A DNA stretch of 64,000 nt. Origin: an uncultured Eubacteriales bacterium. GTDB taxonomy: Bacteria > Bacillota > Clostridia > Lachnospirales > Cellulosilyticaceae. This document shows positions 17,291 through 26,657 of this stretch, piece after piece. The stretch is from contig URVM01000008.1 of NCBI GenBank assembly GCA_900551325.1, forward strand, positions 129,170-193,169, given 5' to 3'. The first letter of the stretch is position 1, and each line of letters starts with the position of its first letter. The position numbers and the translations under genes were made by a program. Under the pieces are notes generated by a model. The model worked only from the letters and a program-made list of their open reading frames with translations, was not told the origin of the DNA and made no database searches.

Positions 17291-19153
17291 TTATTTGTTT
17301 AATAATGTCATTAAAAGTTCGTTGTTACGTTGTAAGAAAGCTTGCATTGCTTCAGCACTTAAAGTTTGATTTGAGATAAGTGCAAGGTCATAAAGATGAC
17401 GACAAACTAACTCTTTTGTATGCTCATCTAAGTCTTTTTCTGAAAGAGTTGTGATGAGAGGATGATTTTCATTAAGAATTAAAGTTGCTTCACTTGGTGG
17501 CATATTAGTAGTATCCATACCATAAAGTTTCATCATTTCTTGCATACGACGACTTTCTTCTGAAATGAGTAACATAGATGGTACAGAAGTACTTTTAAGG
17601 CTTTCAAGCTTCACTTTAAGTTTATCTTGATTTAAAACATCGCCAAATAGTTTACCAAGTTTTTCTTCTTTAGCAGTATCAATTGCTGCATTATCTTGTT
17701 TAAGAGCAGAAGAAATGTCTGCATCAATACGCATAAAGTGAACATCTTTATTTTTCATTTCTACATGAGAGATGAAAGAAGAGTCAATTGGATGATTTAA
17801 GTATACAGCAAGCATATTATTTTCTTTAAACATACTTATATATTGAGCTTGCTTTTCTTTATCTGAAACATAGAATACTTTATTTTCATTTGTATCTTTT
17901 ACTTTTTCAAGATAATCTTTAAGAGTTATAAAAGTATCATCAGTTGTTTTGTAAAGAATATAATCTTTCATCTTATCAGCAAACTTTTCTTCTCTTAAGC
18001 AACCATATTTAATAAATGGTGAGATAGAATCCCAACATCCTTCATAATGTTCAAGTTCTTTCTTGTAAAGAGAAATAAGTTTATCTGCAACTTTCTTAGT
18101 GATGTAGTCAGAGATTTTCTTAATGAAACCATCGTTTTGAAGGAAGCTACGAGATACGTTAAGAGGAATATCTGGACAGTCAATAATACCTTTAAGGAGT
18201 AATAAGAACTCTGGAATAACCTCTTTAATATTATCTGCAACAAATACTTGATTATTATAAAGTTTGATTTTACCTTCAACCATTTCATATTCATTATGAA
18301 GTTTAGGGAAGTAAAGTATACCTTTTAAGTTGAAAGGATAATCCATATCTAAATGAATCCAAAAGAGTGGTTCATTATAATCCATAAAAGTTTTGCTATA
18401 AAATGCTTTATATTCTTCATCTGTACATTCAGAAGGCTTCTTAGTATATAAAGGTACTGGATCATTTACAGGTTTTGGCTCTGTAACTTTAGGTTCCTCA
18501 CCTTCTTTAGCTGGTTCTTCTTCCTTGTTTGCATCAATTACATAGATTGGAACAGGCATGAAGTTACAGTATTTTTCAATTGTTGAAGAAAGTGTGTAGT
18601 AGTTAAGGAAATCTTTGTTTTCTTCATTAATGTGTAAAATAATATCTGTACCACGTGTTGTACGTTTACCTTCTGATAAATCATATGTGGTACCACCATC
18701 ACAACTCCAGTGAACAGCTTCTCCACCTGTATATGAAAGAGTATCAATTTCTACAGTATCAGCTACCATAAAGCTTGAATAGAAACCAAGGCCGAAGTGA
18801 CCAATGATTTGTTCTTTGTCCATTTTGTCTTGATATTTAGCGAGGAAATCTTCAGCACCAGAAAAAGCAATTTGAGTAATATATTTTTCAATTTCTTCTT
18901 CTGTCATACCAATACCATTATCAGAAATAATAATAGTACCTTCTTTTTCGTTAACTGTTACCTTTACTTCAAAAGGAACATCAAGAGTATCAGTTGCTTC
19001 GCCCATGCTACAAAGTTTTTTAAACTTTAAAATAGCATCACATGCGTTGGAGATTATTTCTCGAACAAAGATATCTCGATCTGAGTAAAGCCATTTTTTA
19101 ATAATAGGGAAAATATTTTCGCTATGAATAGATAAGTTTCCTTGTTTAGACAT
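17291..19153 (-). CDS. htpG: molecular chaperone HtpG (bacterial Hsp90)
   Basis: 620 residues, normal length. Seen: the GHKL ATP-binding domain with IISNACDAILK, SDNGIGMTEEEIEKY and GHFGLGFYSSFMVAD; the middle domain with SRSFLQNDGFIKKI; and a dimerisation C-terminus. An acidic linker insert (EEEPAKEGEEPKVTEPKPV, about residues 219-237) separates the N and middle domains, longer than in E. coli. Translation starts at 19153 behind AGGAGG on the minus strand, with a consensus promoter upstream. Confidence 0.96.
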   Translation of the reverse strand: MSKQGNLSIHSENIFPIIKKWLYSDRDIFVREIISNACDAILKFKKLCSMGEATDTLDVPFEVKVTVNEKEGTIIISDNGIGMTEEEIEKYITQIAFSGAEDFLAKYQDKMDKEQIIGHFGLGFYSSFMVADTVEIDTLSYTGGEAVHWSCDGGTTYDLSEGKRTTRGTDIILHINEENKDFLNYYTLSSTIEKYCNFMPVPIYVIDANKEEEPAKEGEEPKVTEPKPVNDPVPLYTKKPSECTDEEYKAFYSKTFMDYNEPLFWIHLDMDYPFNLKGILYFPKLHNEYEMVEGKIKLYNNQVFVADNIKEVIPEFLLLLKGIIDCPDIPLNVSRSFLQNDGFIKKISDYITKKVADKLISLYKKELEHYEGCWDSISPFIKYGCLREEKFADKMKDYILYKTTDDTFITLKDYLEKVKDTNENKVFYVSDKEKQAQYISMFKENNMLAVYLNHPIDSSFISHVEMKNKDVHFMRIDADISSALKQDNAAIDTAKEEKLGKLFGDVLNQDKLKVKLESLKSTSVPSMLLISEESRRMQEMMKLYGMDTTNMPPSEATLILNENHPLITTLSEKDLDEHTKELVCRHLYDLALISNQTLSAEAMQAFLQRNNELLMTLLNK

Positions 19154-19214
19154 ATATAAAACCTCCTAAAATAAAAATTTGTTTATGTGATTATATAATT
19201 CCTTTAACATATCT

Positions 19215-19244
19215 ATAATACTATTAAAAAAATTTGATTGTCAA
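19215..19244 (-). promoter_or_regulatory. promoter of htpG
   Basis: Read on the minus strand: TTGACA (19244-19239), an 18-base spacer, TATTAT (19220-19215), about 60 bases before the htpG start. No CIRCE element was seen. Confidence 0.65.
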
Positions 19245-19424
19245 CTACCTATAGGCAAGTAATTGAAACTATAATAATGAATATATTTAAAACTGGAAAT
19301 AAACATGAAAAAATACCAAAATTTGCTGTTATAATAGAAAGCTACTTTGGGTAAATTATGACTATAACCAGCAACAAAAAGCCTGGTTACAAATCTAATC
19401 CACATTTTCAAGGAGGCAACTCAA

Positions 19425-19601
19425 ATGAAAAATCAAGCATTAGAAGCAATGAAACAAGAAGTAGCTTCAGAACTAGGCGTACCATTAAAACAAGGTTACA
19501 ACGGAGACCTTACTGCTAAACAAGCTGGGTCAGTTGGCGGAGAAATGGTTAAACGTATGATCGCAGCTCAAGAAGCTCAAATGGGTGGAACAACAAAATA
19601 A
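19425..19601 (+). CDS. small acid-soluble spore protein, alpha/beta type
   Basis: 58 residues, ATG at 19425 after AAGGAGG. Seen: the family signatures EVASELGVPLKQGYNGDLTA and AGSVGGEMVKRMI, including the germination protease target region before the GYNGDLT block. These proteins coat spore DNA and protect it from UV and chemicals. The gene stands alone, and its 5' leader contains a TAACCAG/CTGGTTA hairpin (about 19366-19390). Expected forespore (sigma-G) expression is inferred from the family; I found no convincing sigma-G promoter. Confidence 0.93.
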   Translation: MKNQALEAMKQEVASELGVPLKQGYNGDLTAKQAGSVGGEMVKRMIAAQEAQMGGTTK

Positions 19602-19671
19602 CACAACTAAATAACGCGGTATCTTAAGGTCTTGTGTAGTTTCAAGAAACATAAGCATAGGATATAGGTAG

Positions 19672-19711
19672 AAAAGGAGTAATCATAGCTTGCTATGATT
19701 ACTCCTTTTTG
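19672..19711. terminator. bidirectional intrinsic terminator
   Basis: Perfect 17-18 base stem AAAAGGAGTAATCATAGC against its complement, with T-run on both strands. It ends the spore protein gene and the convergent small membrane protein gene. Confidence 0.88.
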
Positions 19712-19878
19712 TTGCTTTGTTTATTAGCATAAACTAGGCCACCAATGCATAATAACATAGCACCTATTGATAATAAACTAATAATCAAGTGGTGTAATAT
19801 AAATACTGCCACAAGAAATTGGATGATAGTCATCACTAAAAGAAGTAAAAAGCTAGTTTGTAGTTTGTTGTAATCCAT
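19699..19878 (-). CDS. small two-span membrane protein, unknown
   Basis: 59 residues beginning MDYNKLQTSF. A GTG four codons further upstream is in frame, but GGGGGAC sits between them, so the ATG at 19878 is the better start. Two hydrophobic segments (about residues 9-28 and 32-50) form a hairpin, with a basic tail KQSNKKE. No family recognised. It lies about a dozen bases after the 138-residue gene on the same strand. Confidence 0.6.
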   Translation of the reverse strand: MDYNKLQTSFLLLLVMTIIQFLVAVFILHHLIISLLSIGAMLLCIGGLVYANKQSNKKE

Positions 19879-19891
19879 AATGTCCCCCACT

Positions 19892-20308
19892 TTATAAAAA
19901 GTTATATTTAAAAAGAAAGTTTTTAATTTTGTTGTCCCAAATAGACTCTGGAGATTTATCTAATGTAAAAGTTTTGTAAGCTACACCAGTACTTACAGTA
20001 ATCTCAGAAGACCTAAAAGTAATATTTACAAAAAAAGTATCTACTTGATCTGAAATAGCTTCGGTCTTAGATCTATTTGTACTTAAAATAATCTTAAAGT
20101 ATGAAGGTGATTTATTCCCAAGAATAATGTGGTAAATATAGGGACGCATTTCACCCCATGTCAAATAAGGAGACAAACCTTCTTTTTCGTCTGTATTATA
20201 AAAATCCATATTACGATGCCCATCTAAAATAGATTTAAAAGAAGTATGAACAACAGCTTCTCTTATTAAAAAACTATCAAAAAGGTCAGATTTAATGAGT
20301 TTATTCAT
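19892..20308 (-). CDS. conserved clostridial protein (DUF5721-like)
   Basis: 138 residues, soluble. Seen: an N-terminal block LFDSFLIREAVVHTSFKSIL and LTWGEMRPYIYHIILGNKSP, which I associate with a short clostridial family annotated DUF5721; that name is from memory. No catalytic motif or membrane segment is visible. It lies downstream of truA on the same strand, probably in one transcript with truA and the small membrane protein. Function unknown. Confidence 0.6.
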   Translation of the reverse strand: MNKLIKSDLFDSFLIREAVVHTSFKSILDGHRNMDFYNTDEKEGLSPYLTWGEMRPYIYHIILGNKSPSYFKIILSTNRSKTEAISDQVDTFFVNITFRSSEITVSTGVAYKTFTLDKSPESIWDNKIKNFLFKYNFL

Positions 20309-20382
20309 AAACTCCTTTTTGTTAGAAATGATGTAAGCTTCTATGGGAATCCCTCCTTATAAAATAAATAAAATACTTATAT

Positions 20383-21123
20383 CTAGTAAAACACTTCTTC
20401 TAAGAAAAGTCCATGACTAGGTACTAAAGGACCTGCTAATGCTCTGGATTTTTCTTCTAATATAGTTGGAATAGCTTCAGGTTTAATATGGCCTAGGCCA
20501 ACTTCAATCAAGGTACCAGTTATAATACGTACCATATGTTGTAAGAAACCATTTCCTTCGTAATGGATAACTATACCATTAGATGTAGGGGTAATAGTAA
20601 TACTATGAATATGTCTAATAGTACTTTTCTTTTTATTTTTCATAGAGGTAAAACTTTTAAAGTCGTGAACACCTACAAGAAAACTAGCAGCCTGTTTCAT
20701 ACTTTCTATATTAAGAGGAGTAGGAAAATGGTAACTATAGCGTACAGAGAAAGGATGGGCAAATAAATTTGTATCAATATAGTATCCATAGCGTTTACCA
20801 ATGCAATTATAGCGGGCATGAAATCTTTCAGATGCATTTTTAAGTTCTATAATAGCAATGTCTTTAGGAAGATATTGCTGTAGATAATTTAGAATTTCAT
20901 TACAATCTTTATAGGTTGTTGTATGGAAGTTGGCTACTTGCCCATGGGCATGTACACCTGCATCCGTACGACCAGAGGCAATAACGTGTATTTGTTCATC
21001 AAAAAGTTTAGAAAGAACATTTTCTAACTTGCCTTGAATAGTCTTTAAAGGTTCTTTAGTTTGGATTTGCCAGCCTAAATATTTGGTGCCGTCATAGGCA
21101 AGTAACATTTTATAATTATACAT
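20383..21123 (-). CDS. truA: tRNA pseudouridine(38-40) synthase
   Basis: 246 residues, full length. TruA isomerises uridines 38-40 in the anticodon arm of many tRNAs. Seen: the N-terminal AYDGTKYLGWQIQ, the catalytic motif GRTDAGVHAHGQVANF with Asp54 as nucleophile, the ARYNCIGKRYGYYI strand, and the C-terminal NGFLQHMVRIITGTLIEVG. In many Firmicutes truA ends the rplQ/ecf cluster; here it stands with small unknown genes instead. Confidence 0.96.
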   Translation of the reverse strand: MYNYKMLLAYDGTKYLGWQIQTKEPLKTIQGKLENVLSKLFDEQIHVIASGRTDAGVHAHGQVANFHTTTYKDCNEILNYLQQYLPKDIAIIELKNASERFHARYNCIGKRYGYYIDTNLFAHPFSVRYSYHFPTPLNIESMKQAASFLVGVHDFKSFTSMKNKKKSTIRHIHSITITPTSNGIVIHYEGNGFLQHMVRIITGTLIEVGLGHIKPEAIPTILEEKSRALAGPLVPSHGLFLEEVFY

Positions 21124-21280
21124 AATAAACTCCTTATAGGATTCTATTTTAAGTTTTAACTAACTTATCTAATCTTATACAGTATAACATAAGATTAGAT
21201 AAGACTAAAATGTGTTTATTGTATCTGAATAATAAATAAAAATACAAAATAGTAAATAGATAAATGATTTTAATGAATAT

Positions 21281-21308
21281 TTAACAAAAATTAAAATTGT
21301 GCTATAAT
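21281..21308 (+). promoter_or_regulatory. promoter of the sensor kinase/response regulator pair
   Basis: TTAACA (21281-21286), a 16-base spacer and TATAAT (21303-21308). Transcription would start near 21315, which rules out the earlier in-frame start at 21297 and supports the ATG at 21339. Confidence 0.65.
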
Positions 21309-21338
21309 ATGTTCAATACTAAAAATCGGAGAAATACT

Positions 21339-23222
21339 ATGACCACACCAAAATATGGACACTATATGAAGAGTTCCATTAAAACCAAATGGACTATTTT
21401 TGTTTTAATATTAGTATTATATCCTATGATTTTAATTGGATATGTAGGGTATAAAAATTATGAGGAAATAATAACAAAGCATTTTACTAAATCTGTTCAA
21501 AAAGACGTTTTAGTTGTAACTGAATGGGTTGAAGAGAGGTTTGAAGATTTAGAAACATTTATTTCCGATACACAGTATGATGATGCTGTGTATGATTTCA
21601 CATTTTATTACTACAGTCGGATGAAGTTAGCCGGAATAGATATCTATGATACAGATCCTGAAAATGTAGAGAATATAGATAGGATACTGATGAATGATTA
21701 TAGCTTGAAAGAGGAGAAAATAGGACCATACTTAAAGTCACTTATTTTATCAAGACAAGATATTGTACTTGCAGCATATCAGTTTAAAGAGCAGAATCAG
21801 CTTAGATATATAGAATTTAGAGATAGAGGAACTTCTTCTGCTGAACGTAATCAATTTGCTGAGCAAGATATATTTAATAAAATTAGTAAAAAGATGGAAG
21901 AAGAACATATTAATAAAACTTATTACATAGATGAGCATGATGATATTTATATAGGACAAAAATTATTTTACCGTGAAACCTATCAACATTCAGGAACCAT
22001 TGTTGTAAAAGTAGATAAAAAATATTTAATGCATAAATACGAGGCCTTATTAGAAGGGGCGAAAGAGGCTGTTTATGTACAGGCTAATGGAAGTTCAGAA
22101 CTTATTACACTGGGAAATTTAACTGATAAGAAGAAATTTAAGCTCAATGAATTTATTAAAATGAATCCTGAACAAGATATAGTTTATCAAGAAGAGAATA
22201 AGAAAGAAGCAGTTATTTATAATATGTTTAAAACAGAAAATCTTTCTATTGGTACAGCAGTATATATTTCTACTGATATATTACTTGAGGAAATTCGTGC
22301 ATTATCAAGATTTATATTTATGTTATGTATCAGTATACTTCCTATCTTTTTATTGTTAGCTAATAAACTATATAAAGAACTTATTTACCCAGTTTATCTA
22401 CTAAGTGATAAGATGCAGCAAATAGAAAAAGGTGAAATGGGAGTTCAAATAAAAGGGGATTATAAAAATGAAATAGGTTATGTATATTCTTCCTTTAATA
22501 AAATGAGTAAGCAAATTCAGTACTTGGTAAATTGTGTATATAGAGAACAAGTTTTTTTAAAAAGTTCTGAGCTAAAAGCATTACAGTCTCAGATCAATCC
22601 TCATTTCTTATACAATACCTTAGAAATGATTAATTGGAGAGCACGTATGAGTGGAAATGATGATATTGCTCAGATGATAGAGGCTTTATCAGGCATTATG
22701 GAAGTTAATATTGATAGGAGAGATAGTCACTTTTTAACCATAAAAGAAGAGGTAGAGTATCTAAAAAATTATATCTTTCTTATTCAAAAGAGATTTGGAG
22801 AACGAATACAATTTAAAACTGTTGTTGAGGATAATTTACTTGACTATATGATTCCTAGACTTGTACTACAACCTTTAGTAGAAAATGCTATTAATCATGG
22901 GATTGAACCTGTAGGAGAAGGGGAAATTTCTATTGAAGTAGTAGAAGAAGGGGAAGACTTACATATTTTAATTAAAGATACTGGTGAGGGAATTGAGCCA
23001 CAAAGACTAGAATATTTACAAGGGGAATTGCAACATACACAAAAGGTATTTATTGAAAGTGAAACGGAAAACAAGGTAAGGACTCATATTGGAATTATTA
23101 ATGTGCAAAAACGGATTAAGCTTTTATATGGAGAAGAATATGGAATAAACATTAGTAGTGAAAGAGGTAAGGGAACAGAAATTATTATGAAGTTGCCAAA
23201 AACATCAAGAGCTACACATTAG
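21339..23222 (+). CDS. sensor histidine kinase, YesM/LytS type
   Basis: 627 residues from the ATG behind CGGAGAAATACT. Seen: membrane segment 1 (about 18-37), an extracytoplasmic sensor region, membrane segment 2 (about 321-343), a HAMP linker, the His_kinase motif INPHFLYNTLEMINWRAR with phosphoacceptor His422, and the HATPase with QPLVENAINHG, DTGEGI and the G2 box IGIINVQKRIKLLYG. This group commonly regulates polysaccharide and oligosaccharide uptake through an AraC-type regulator, which follows at 23235. I infer it senses an oligosaccharide used by the downstream locus. Confidence 0.93.
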   Translation: MTTPKYGHYMKSSIKTKWTIFVLILVLYPMILIGYVGYKNYEEIITKHFTKSVQKDVLVVTEWVEERFEDLETFISDTQYDDAVYDFTFYYYSRMKLAGIDIYDTDPENVENIDRILMNDYSLKEEKIGPYLKSLILSRQDIVLAAYQFKEQNQLRYIEFRDRGTSSAERNQFAEQDIFNKISKKMEEEHINKTYYIDEHDDIYIGQKLFYRETYQHSGTIVVKVDKKYLMHKYEALLEGAKEAVYVQANGSSELITLGNLTDKKKFKLNEFIKMNPEQDIVYQEENKKEAVIYNMFKTENLSIGTAVYISTDILLEEIRALSRFIFMLCISILPIFLLLANKLYKELIYPVYLLSDKMQQIEKGEMGVQIKGDYKNEIGYVYSSFNKMSKQIQYLVNCVYREQVFLKSSELKALQSQINPHFLYNTLEMINWRARMSGNDDIAQMIEALSGIMEVNIDRRDSHFLTIKEEVEYLKNYIFLIQKRFGERIQFKTVVEDNLLDYMIPRLVLQPLVENAINHGIEPVGEGEISIEVVEEGEDLHILIKDTGEGIEPQRLEYLQGELQHTQKVFIESETENKVRTHIGIINVQKRIKLLYGEEYGINISSERGKGTEIIMKLPKTSRATH

Positions 23223-23234
23223 AGGAGGAATAGC

Positions 23235-24020
23235 ATGTATAAAGTATTAATCATTGATGATGAAGTATTTATTAGGGAAGGGATGAAACAAATTATTCCA
23301 TGGCAAGAGTTAGGATGCGAGCTCATTGGTGAAGCACAAAATGGTGAAGAAGGTATAGAAAAAATGATTCAATATGGGGCAGATATTGTTATTTCTGATA
23401 TTCGAATGCCTAAGAAGAATGGTTTAGAAATGATTGATGAGATGAAGAGTATTAATAAAAACATTCAAATTATCATTCTAACAGGTTTTAGAGAATTTGA
23501 ATATGCTCAACAAGCTATAAGACTAGGTGTGTTAAGATTCTTATTAAAACCTTCTAAATTAGATGAAATAAAGGAAGCTATTAGTGCAGCGGTAAGCTTT
23601 TTAGCTCAATTACCACAAAGAGAACATCCTCTTAGAAATGAGAAAGATAATTTAGAAATAGAAGATGACCAAATTAAAACAAATGATGAGTTAGATAAGC
23701 CACAATATCTTGTAAAGCAAGCTATAGATTATATTAATGAATACTACAATCAAAAATTAGATTTACAGACGGTAGCAGATGAACTTTATGTAAGTACATG
23801 GCATCTATGTAAAGTGATTAAAAAACAGACAGGTACTAATTTTGTAGATCTTTTAAATAATGCAAGGATTGAAAATGCTAAAAAGTTACTTTTGGAAAGT
23901 AATATGAAAATCTATGAGATTGCTGAAACAGTTGGATATACAGATACGGCATACTTCTCAAAAATTTTTAAGAAGATTACTCAAGTAACTCCAAACGAAT
24001 ATAGAAATAAGATGTGTTAG
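23235..24020 (+). CDS. response regulator with AraC-type DNA-binding domain (YesN type)
   Basis: 261 residues. Seen: a receiver domain with acidic pocket DDE (8-10), phosphoacceptor Asp55 in VISDIRMPKKNG, the conserved Thr and the LKPSKLDE lysine; and a C-terminal AraC double helix-turn-helix ending AETVGYTDTAYFSKIFKKIT. It is compact: typical YesN proteins carry a long middle region of about 250 residues which is absent here. It starts 12 bases after the kinase gene behind AGAGGAGGAA and is surely its partner. Confidence 0.93.
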   Translation: MYKVLIIDDEVFIREGMKQIIPWQELGCELIGEAQNGEEGIEKMIQYGADIVISDIRMPKKNGLEMIDEMKSINKNIQIIILTGFREFEYAQQAIRLGVLRFLLKPSKLDEIKEAISAAVSFLAQLPQREHPLRNEKDNLEIEDDQIKTNDELDKPQYLVKQAIDYINEYYNQKLDLQTVADELYVSTWHLCKVIKKQTGTNFVDLLNNARIENAKKLLLESNMKIYEIAETVGYTDTAYFSKIFKKITQVTPNEYRNKMC

Positions 24021-24039
24021 AGAAAGTTAGAATATATTT

Positions 24040-24092
24040 AAAAGGTCTAAAATAATCAGATAATAATGGATTAAATTTAGTCCTTTTTTATT
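24040..24092 (+). terminator. intrinsic terminator after the two-component genes
   Basis: Interrupted stem AAAGG.CTAAA / TTTAG.CCTTT followed by TTTTTT. It separates the regulators from the transporter genes. The rest of 24093-24305 is AT-rich, with no gene and no clear promoter seen. Confidence 0.7.
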
Positions 24093-24305
24093 TAATATAC
24101 TATTAATAAAGGCTAGTTATGCAAAGTATCTATATTGTATAAGCTTATTTTTAAAAATTAAAACAAAGTGTAAAAGTATGGGCAAATTTAAACAATAAAC
24201 AACAAGATAAGCATATTCAATATGTATATTTATAGTGATATAATAAAAATGAGCAAAAAACTAACTAGCAGTTCGCACATATATACTAAAACTAGGGGGC
24301 GTAAC

Positions 24306-25634
24306 GTGAAAAAATTCAGAAAAATCTTCACTCTAGGACTTGCAGCTATAATGTTGGGAGGGATATTTACAGGTTGCTCCCAAGAACTACAGAATAAACC
24401 GCAAAAAGTTGAAAGTTTAAGAGGCAAACCAAATGATGAAGTGGACCAAGAAAATCATATCAAACTAAAAGTAGTATCAATGTTTGGAGGATCTGATCCT
24501 AATGCGCCAATTTTTGAAGATGCTATTGAAGATTTTATGGTATCTAATCCTAATATTATCATTGAGAACAAATCAGATGTAGCAGATGAAACATGGAAAT
24601 CTAATGTACTTACTGACTTCGCAGCTGGAAATGAACCTGATGTGATTCAATTCTTTACAGACATTAATTCAAAAACATTAGTTGAACAAAATAAAGTTGT
24701 AAGTATTGATGAGATTAGAAGTGTATATCCAGAGTATGGAGAAAATATTAATCTAGAAGCACTAGAAGAAGCAGCTTGTTATGATGGTATTGAATATGCC
24801 ATTCCAACACATGGTTACTATGAAGGAATCTTCTGTAATAAAGATTTATTTGAAGCAAAAGGGATTGAACTACCAACAGACTGGGAGAAGTTAGAAAAAG
24901 CAATTACTGCCTTTAAAGGTGAAGAGATTATACCTATTGCAGCAGCATTAGGGCATATTCCTCATTATTTAATTGAAAACTTTATACTAGCAGAAGGTGG
25001 TACTGTAGAACACAGCAATAGAAATATTGAAAGTGTAAAGGACACATGGATAAAGGGGTTAAACTACTTAAAAAAGTTTAATGATATGGGAGCATTTCCA
25101 GCGGATACAGCTACAACTAGACATGAGCTTGCACAAGCACAATTTATAGACAAACAAGCAGCAATGTTGATTGATGGGAGCTGGGCTATAGGTAATATAG
25201 TCGACAAGGACAATACAATTATTTTACCTATGCCAGGAACAGGAAATGGTAAAAAGGATTCATCCGAGATTATTTCAGGATTTTCAAGTGGATTTTATAT
25301 TACAAGAAAAGCTTGGGATGATCCGAAGAAGCGTGATGCAACTGTGAAATTTGTAATGGATATGACAAGTACTGAAATGATTAAAAAACTAGTTACTGCA
25401 GCCGGTGGAGGTAGACCAGCAGCTGATGTTGGAGACTTATCTGGACTTACACCACTTGGTGTAAAAGGAGCTAGTATGGCTAGCCAGGCTGTAGCATCAG
25501 ATGGTGCCATAGATGGTTGGTTGTCAAGACCAGCGTGGAGCTATTTACTTAGTAAAGTGGTAGATATTGCTACAGGAACTGATGATTCAAAAGCAGTAGT
25601 TGATCAAGTCATTGCACTTAACACAATGCAATAA
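24306..25634 (+). CDS. sugar ABC transporter substrate-binding lipoprotein
   Basis: 442 residues of solute-binding family 1. An ATG frame opens earlier (24222), but the GTG at 24306 directly follows AGGGGGCGTAAC and begins a textbook lipoprotein signal: charged VKKFRK, hydrophobic core, then FTGC with the lipidated Cys24. The mature part has the family pattern PDVIQFFTDI and AAMLIDGSWAI. It would capture an oligosaccharide outside the cell; chitobiose or chito-oligosaccharide is inferred from the nagA/nagB neighbours. Confidence 0.92.
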   Translation: MKKFRKIFTLGLAAIMLGGIFTGCSQELQNKPQKVESLRGKPNDEVDQENHIKLKVVSMFGGSDPNAPIFEDAIEDFMVSNPNIIIENKSDVADETWKSNVLTDFAAGNEPDVIQFFTDINSKTLVEQNKVVSIDEIRSVYPEYGENINLEALEEAACYDGIEYAIPTHGYYEGIFCNKDLFEAKGIELPTDWEKLEKAITAFKGEEIIPIAAALGHIPHYLIENFILAEGGTVEHSNRNIESVKDTWIKGLNYLKKFNDMGAFPADTATTRHELAQAQFIDKQAAMLIDGSWAIGNIVDKDNTIILPMPGTGNGKKDSSEIISGFSSGFYITRKAWDDPKKRDATVKFVMDMTSTEMIKKLVTAAGGGRPAADVGDLSGLTPLGVKGASMASQAVASDGAIDGWLSRPAWSYLLSKVVDIATGTDDSKAVVDQVIALNTMQ

Positions 25635-25636
25635 AT

Positions 25637-25720
25637 ATGAGTGTATATATTTAATATAAGGATAGTAGCCGAGTGCCTAATGATAGACCATCAGCTGTTA
25701 TTCTTAGGTAAAACACTCAT
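25637..25720 (+). promoter_or_regulatory. intergenic stem-loop between binding-protein and permease genes
   Basis: ATGAGTGT (25637-25644) can pair with ACACTCAT (25713-25720). Inside, GAGTG-CCTAA (25671-25680) can pair as an alternative with TTAGG and CACTC (25704-25718). There is no T-run, so it looks like an mRNA-stabilising or processing hairpin. Such hairpins allow more binding protein than permease (inference). Confidence 0.4.
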
Positions 25721-25756
25721 AGTAGTATATGCAAAATAAGAAAGGGGGCTTTTTAA

Positions 25757-26626
25757 GTGATTTATAAGGAGAAGAAAATTATAGTACTATTTTTATTACC
25801 AGCAATCTTATTCTTAGTAGGCTTTTTATACATTCCGTTTTTAATGAGTGTAGTTAATAGTGCCTACAACATTACAGACTTAGCGGGGGTTAATAAAACA
25901 TTCATAGGGTGGGGTAACTACTCTGAAATGATGCGAGACGTTAACATTCATACAGGTATTAAAAATACTTTTTTAATGATGGGACTTTGTATTGTATTTG
26001 AATTAGGTTTAGGTGCATTATTTGCCTTGTTTGTAGATGGAATTAGAAGGGGTGCAAAGTTCTATAGAACAGTATTCTTTTTCCCAGTAGTAATTTCAGC
26101 TACAGCCATTGGTCTTATGTTTATACTTTTCTATGATTATAATATTGGTTTATTAAACCAAGTGATTATGAAGCTTGGTGGAACTAAAGTATTATGGATG
26201 ACAGAAAAAGCTGCTATTTATGCTATTGCAATACCTACAATATGGCAATATGTAGGGTTCTACTTTGTTATCATACTAACCGGTATTTCATCTATACCTG
26301 AAGATATTTATGAATCTGCTTATCTTGATGGAATCACAGGTATTAAGAAAACGATCTACATCACTATTCCTCTTATTAAAGGGGTACTTAAAGCAAGTTT
26401 AATCCTTGTTATTACAGGTGCACTTAAAATCTTCGACTTAGCTTGGACTATTGCACCAGGAGGTATGCCAGGTGGAAAAACCTATTTATTAGGTACTTAT
26501 CAATACTTTACAGTTTACCAATCACAACGAGTTGGATATGGATGTGCTATCGCTGTACTTATTGTAGTGCTCGGTTTAGGAATATCTCTTTTTGTTAATA
26601 AATTCTTGAAAGAAGAACAAATGTAA
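25757..26626 (+). CDS. sugar ABC transporter permease, MalF type
   Basis: 289 residues with six membrane segments. Seen: the N-terminal FLLPAILFLVGFLYIPFLMS and the coupling loop EDIYESAYLDGITGIKKTIY before TIPLIKG. The start is GTG at 25757 after AAAGGGGGC. No ATP-binding gene is present in this locus, so the pair must borrow a shared multi-sugar ATPase of the MsmX/UgpC kind encoded elsewhere (established for many Firmicutes; inferred here). Confidence 0.92.
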   Translation: MIYKEKKIIVLFLLPAILFLVGFLYIPFLMSVVNSAYNITDLAGVNKTFIGWGNYSEMMRDVNIHTGIKNTFLMMGLCIVFELGLGALFALFVDGIRRGAKFYRTVFFFPVVISATAIGLMFILFYDYNIGLLNQVIMKLGGTKVLWMTEKAAIYAIAIPTIWQYVGFYFVIILTGISSIPEDIYESAYLDGITGIKKTIYITIPLIKGVLKASLILVITGALKIFDLAWTIAPGGMPGGKTYLLGTYQYFTVYQSQRVGYGCAIAVLIVVLGLGISLFVNKFLKEEQM

Positions 26627-26657
26627 AATAAATCAAATTAGAAAGAGGGGTGTAGTC

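Noticed and set aside
21297..21338. Upstream in-frame start of the sensor kinase
   Set aside because: It overlaps the TATAAT of the promoter at 21303-21308 and would be untranscribed from that promoter.
24222..24305. 28-residue N-terminal extension of the sugar-binding lipoprotein
   Set aside because: The GTG at 24306 has the ribosome binding site and starts a clean lipoprotein signal peptide; the extension would bury it.
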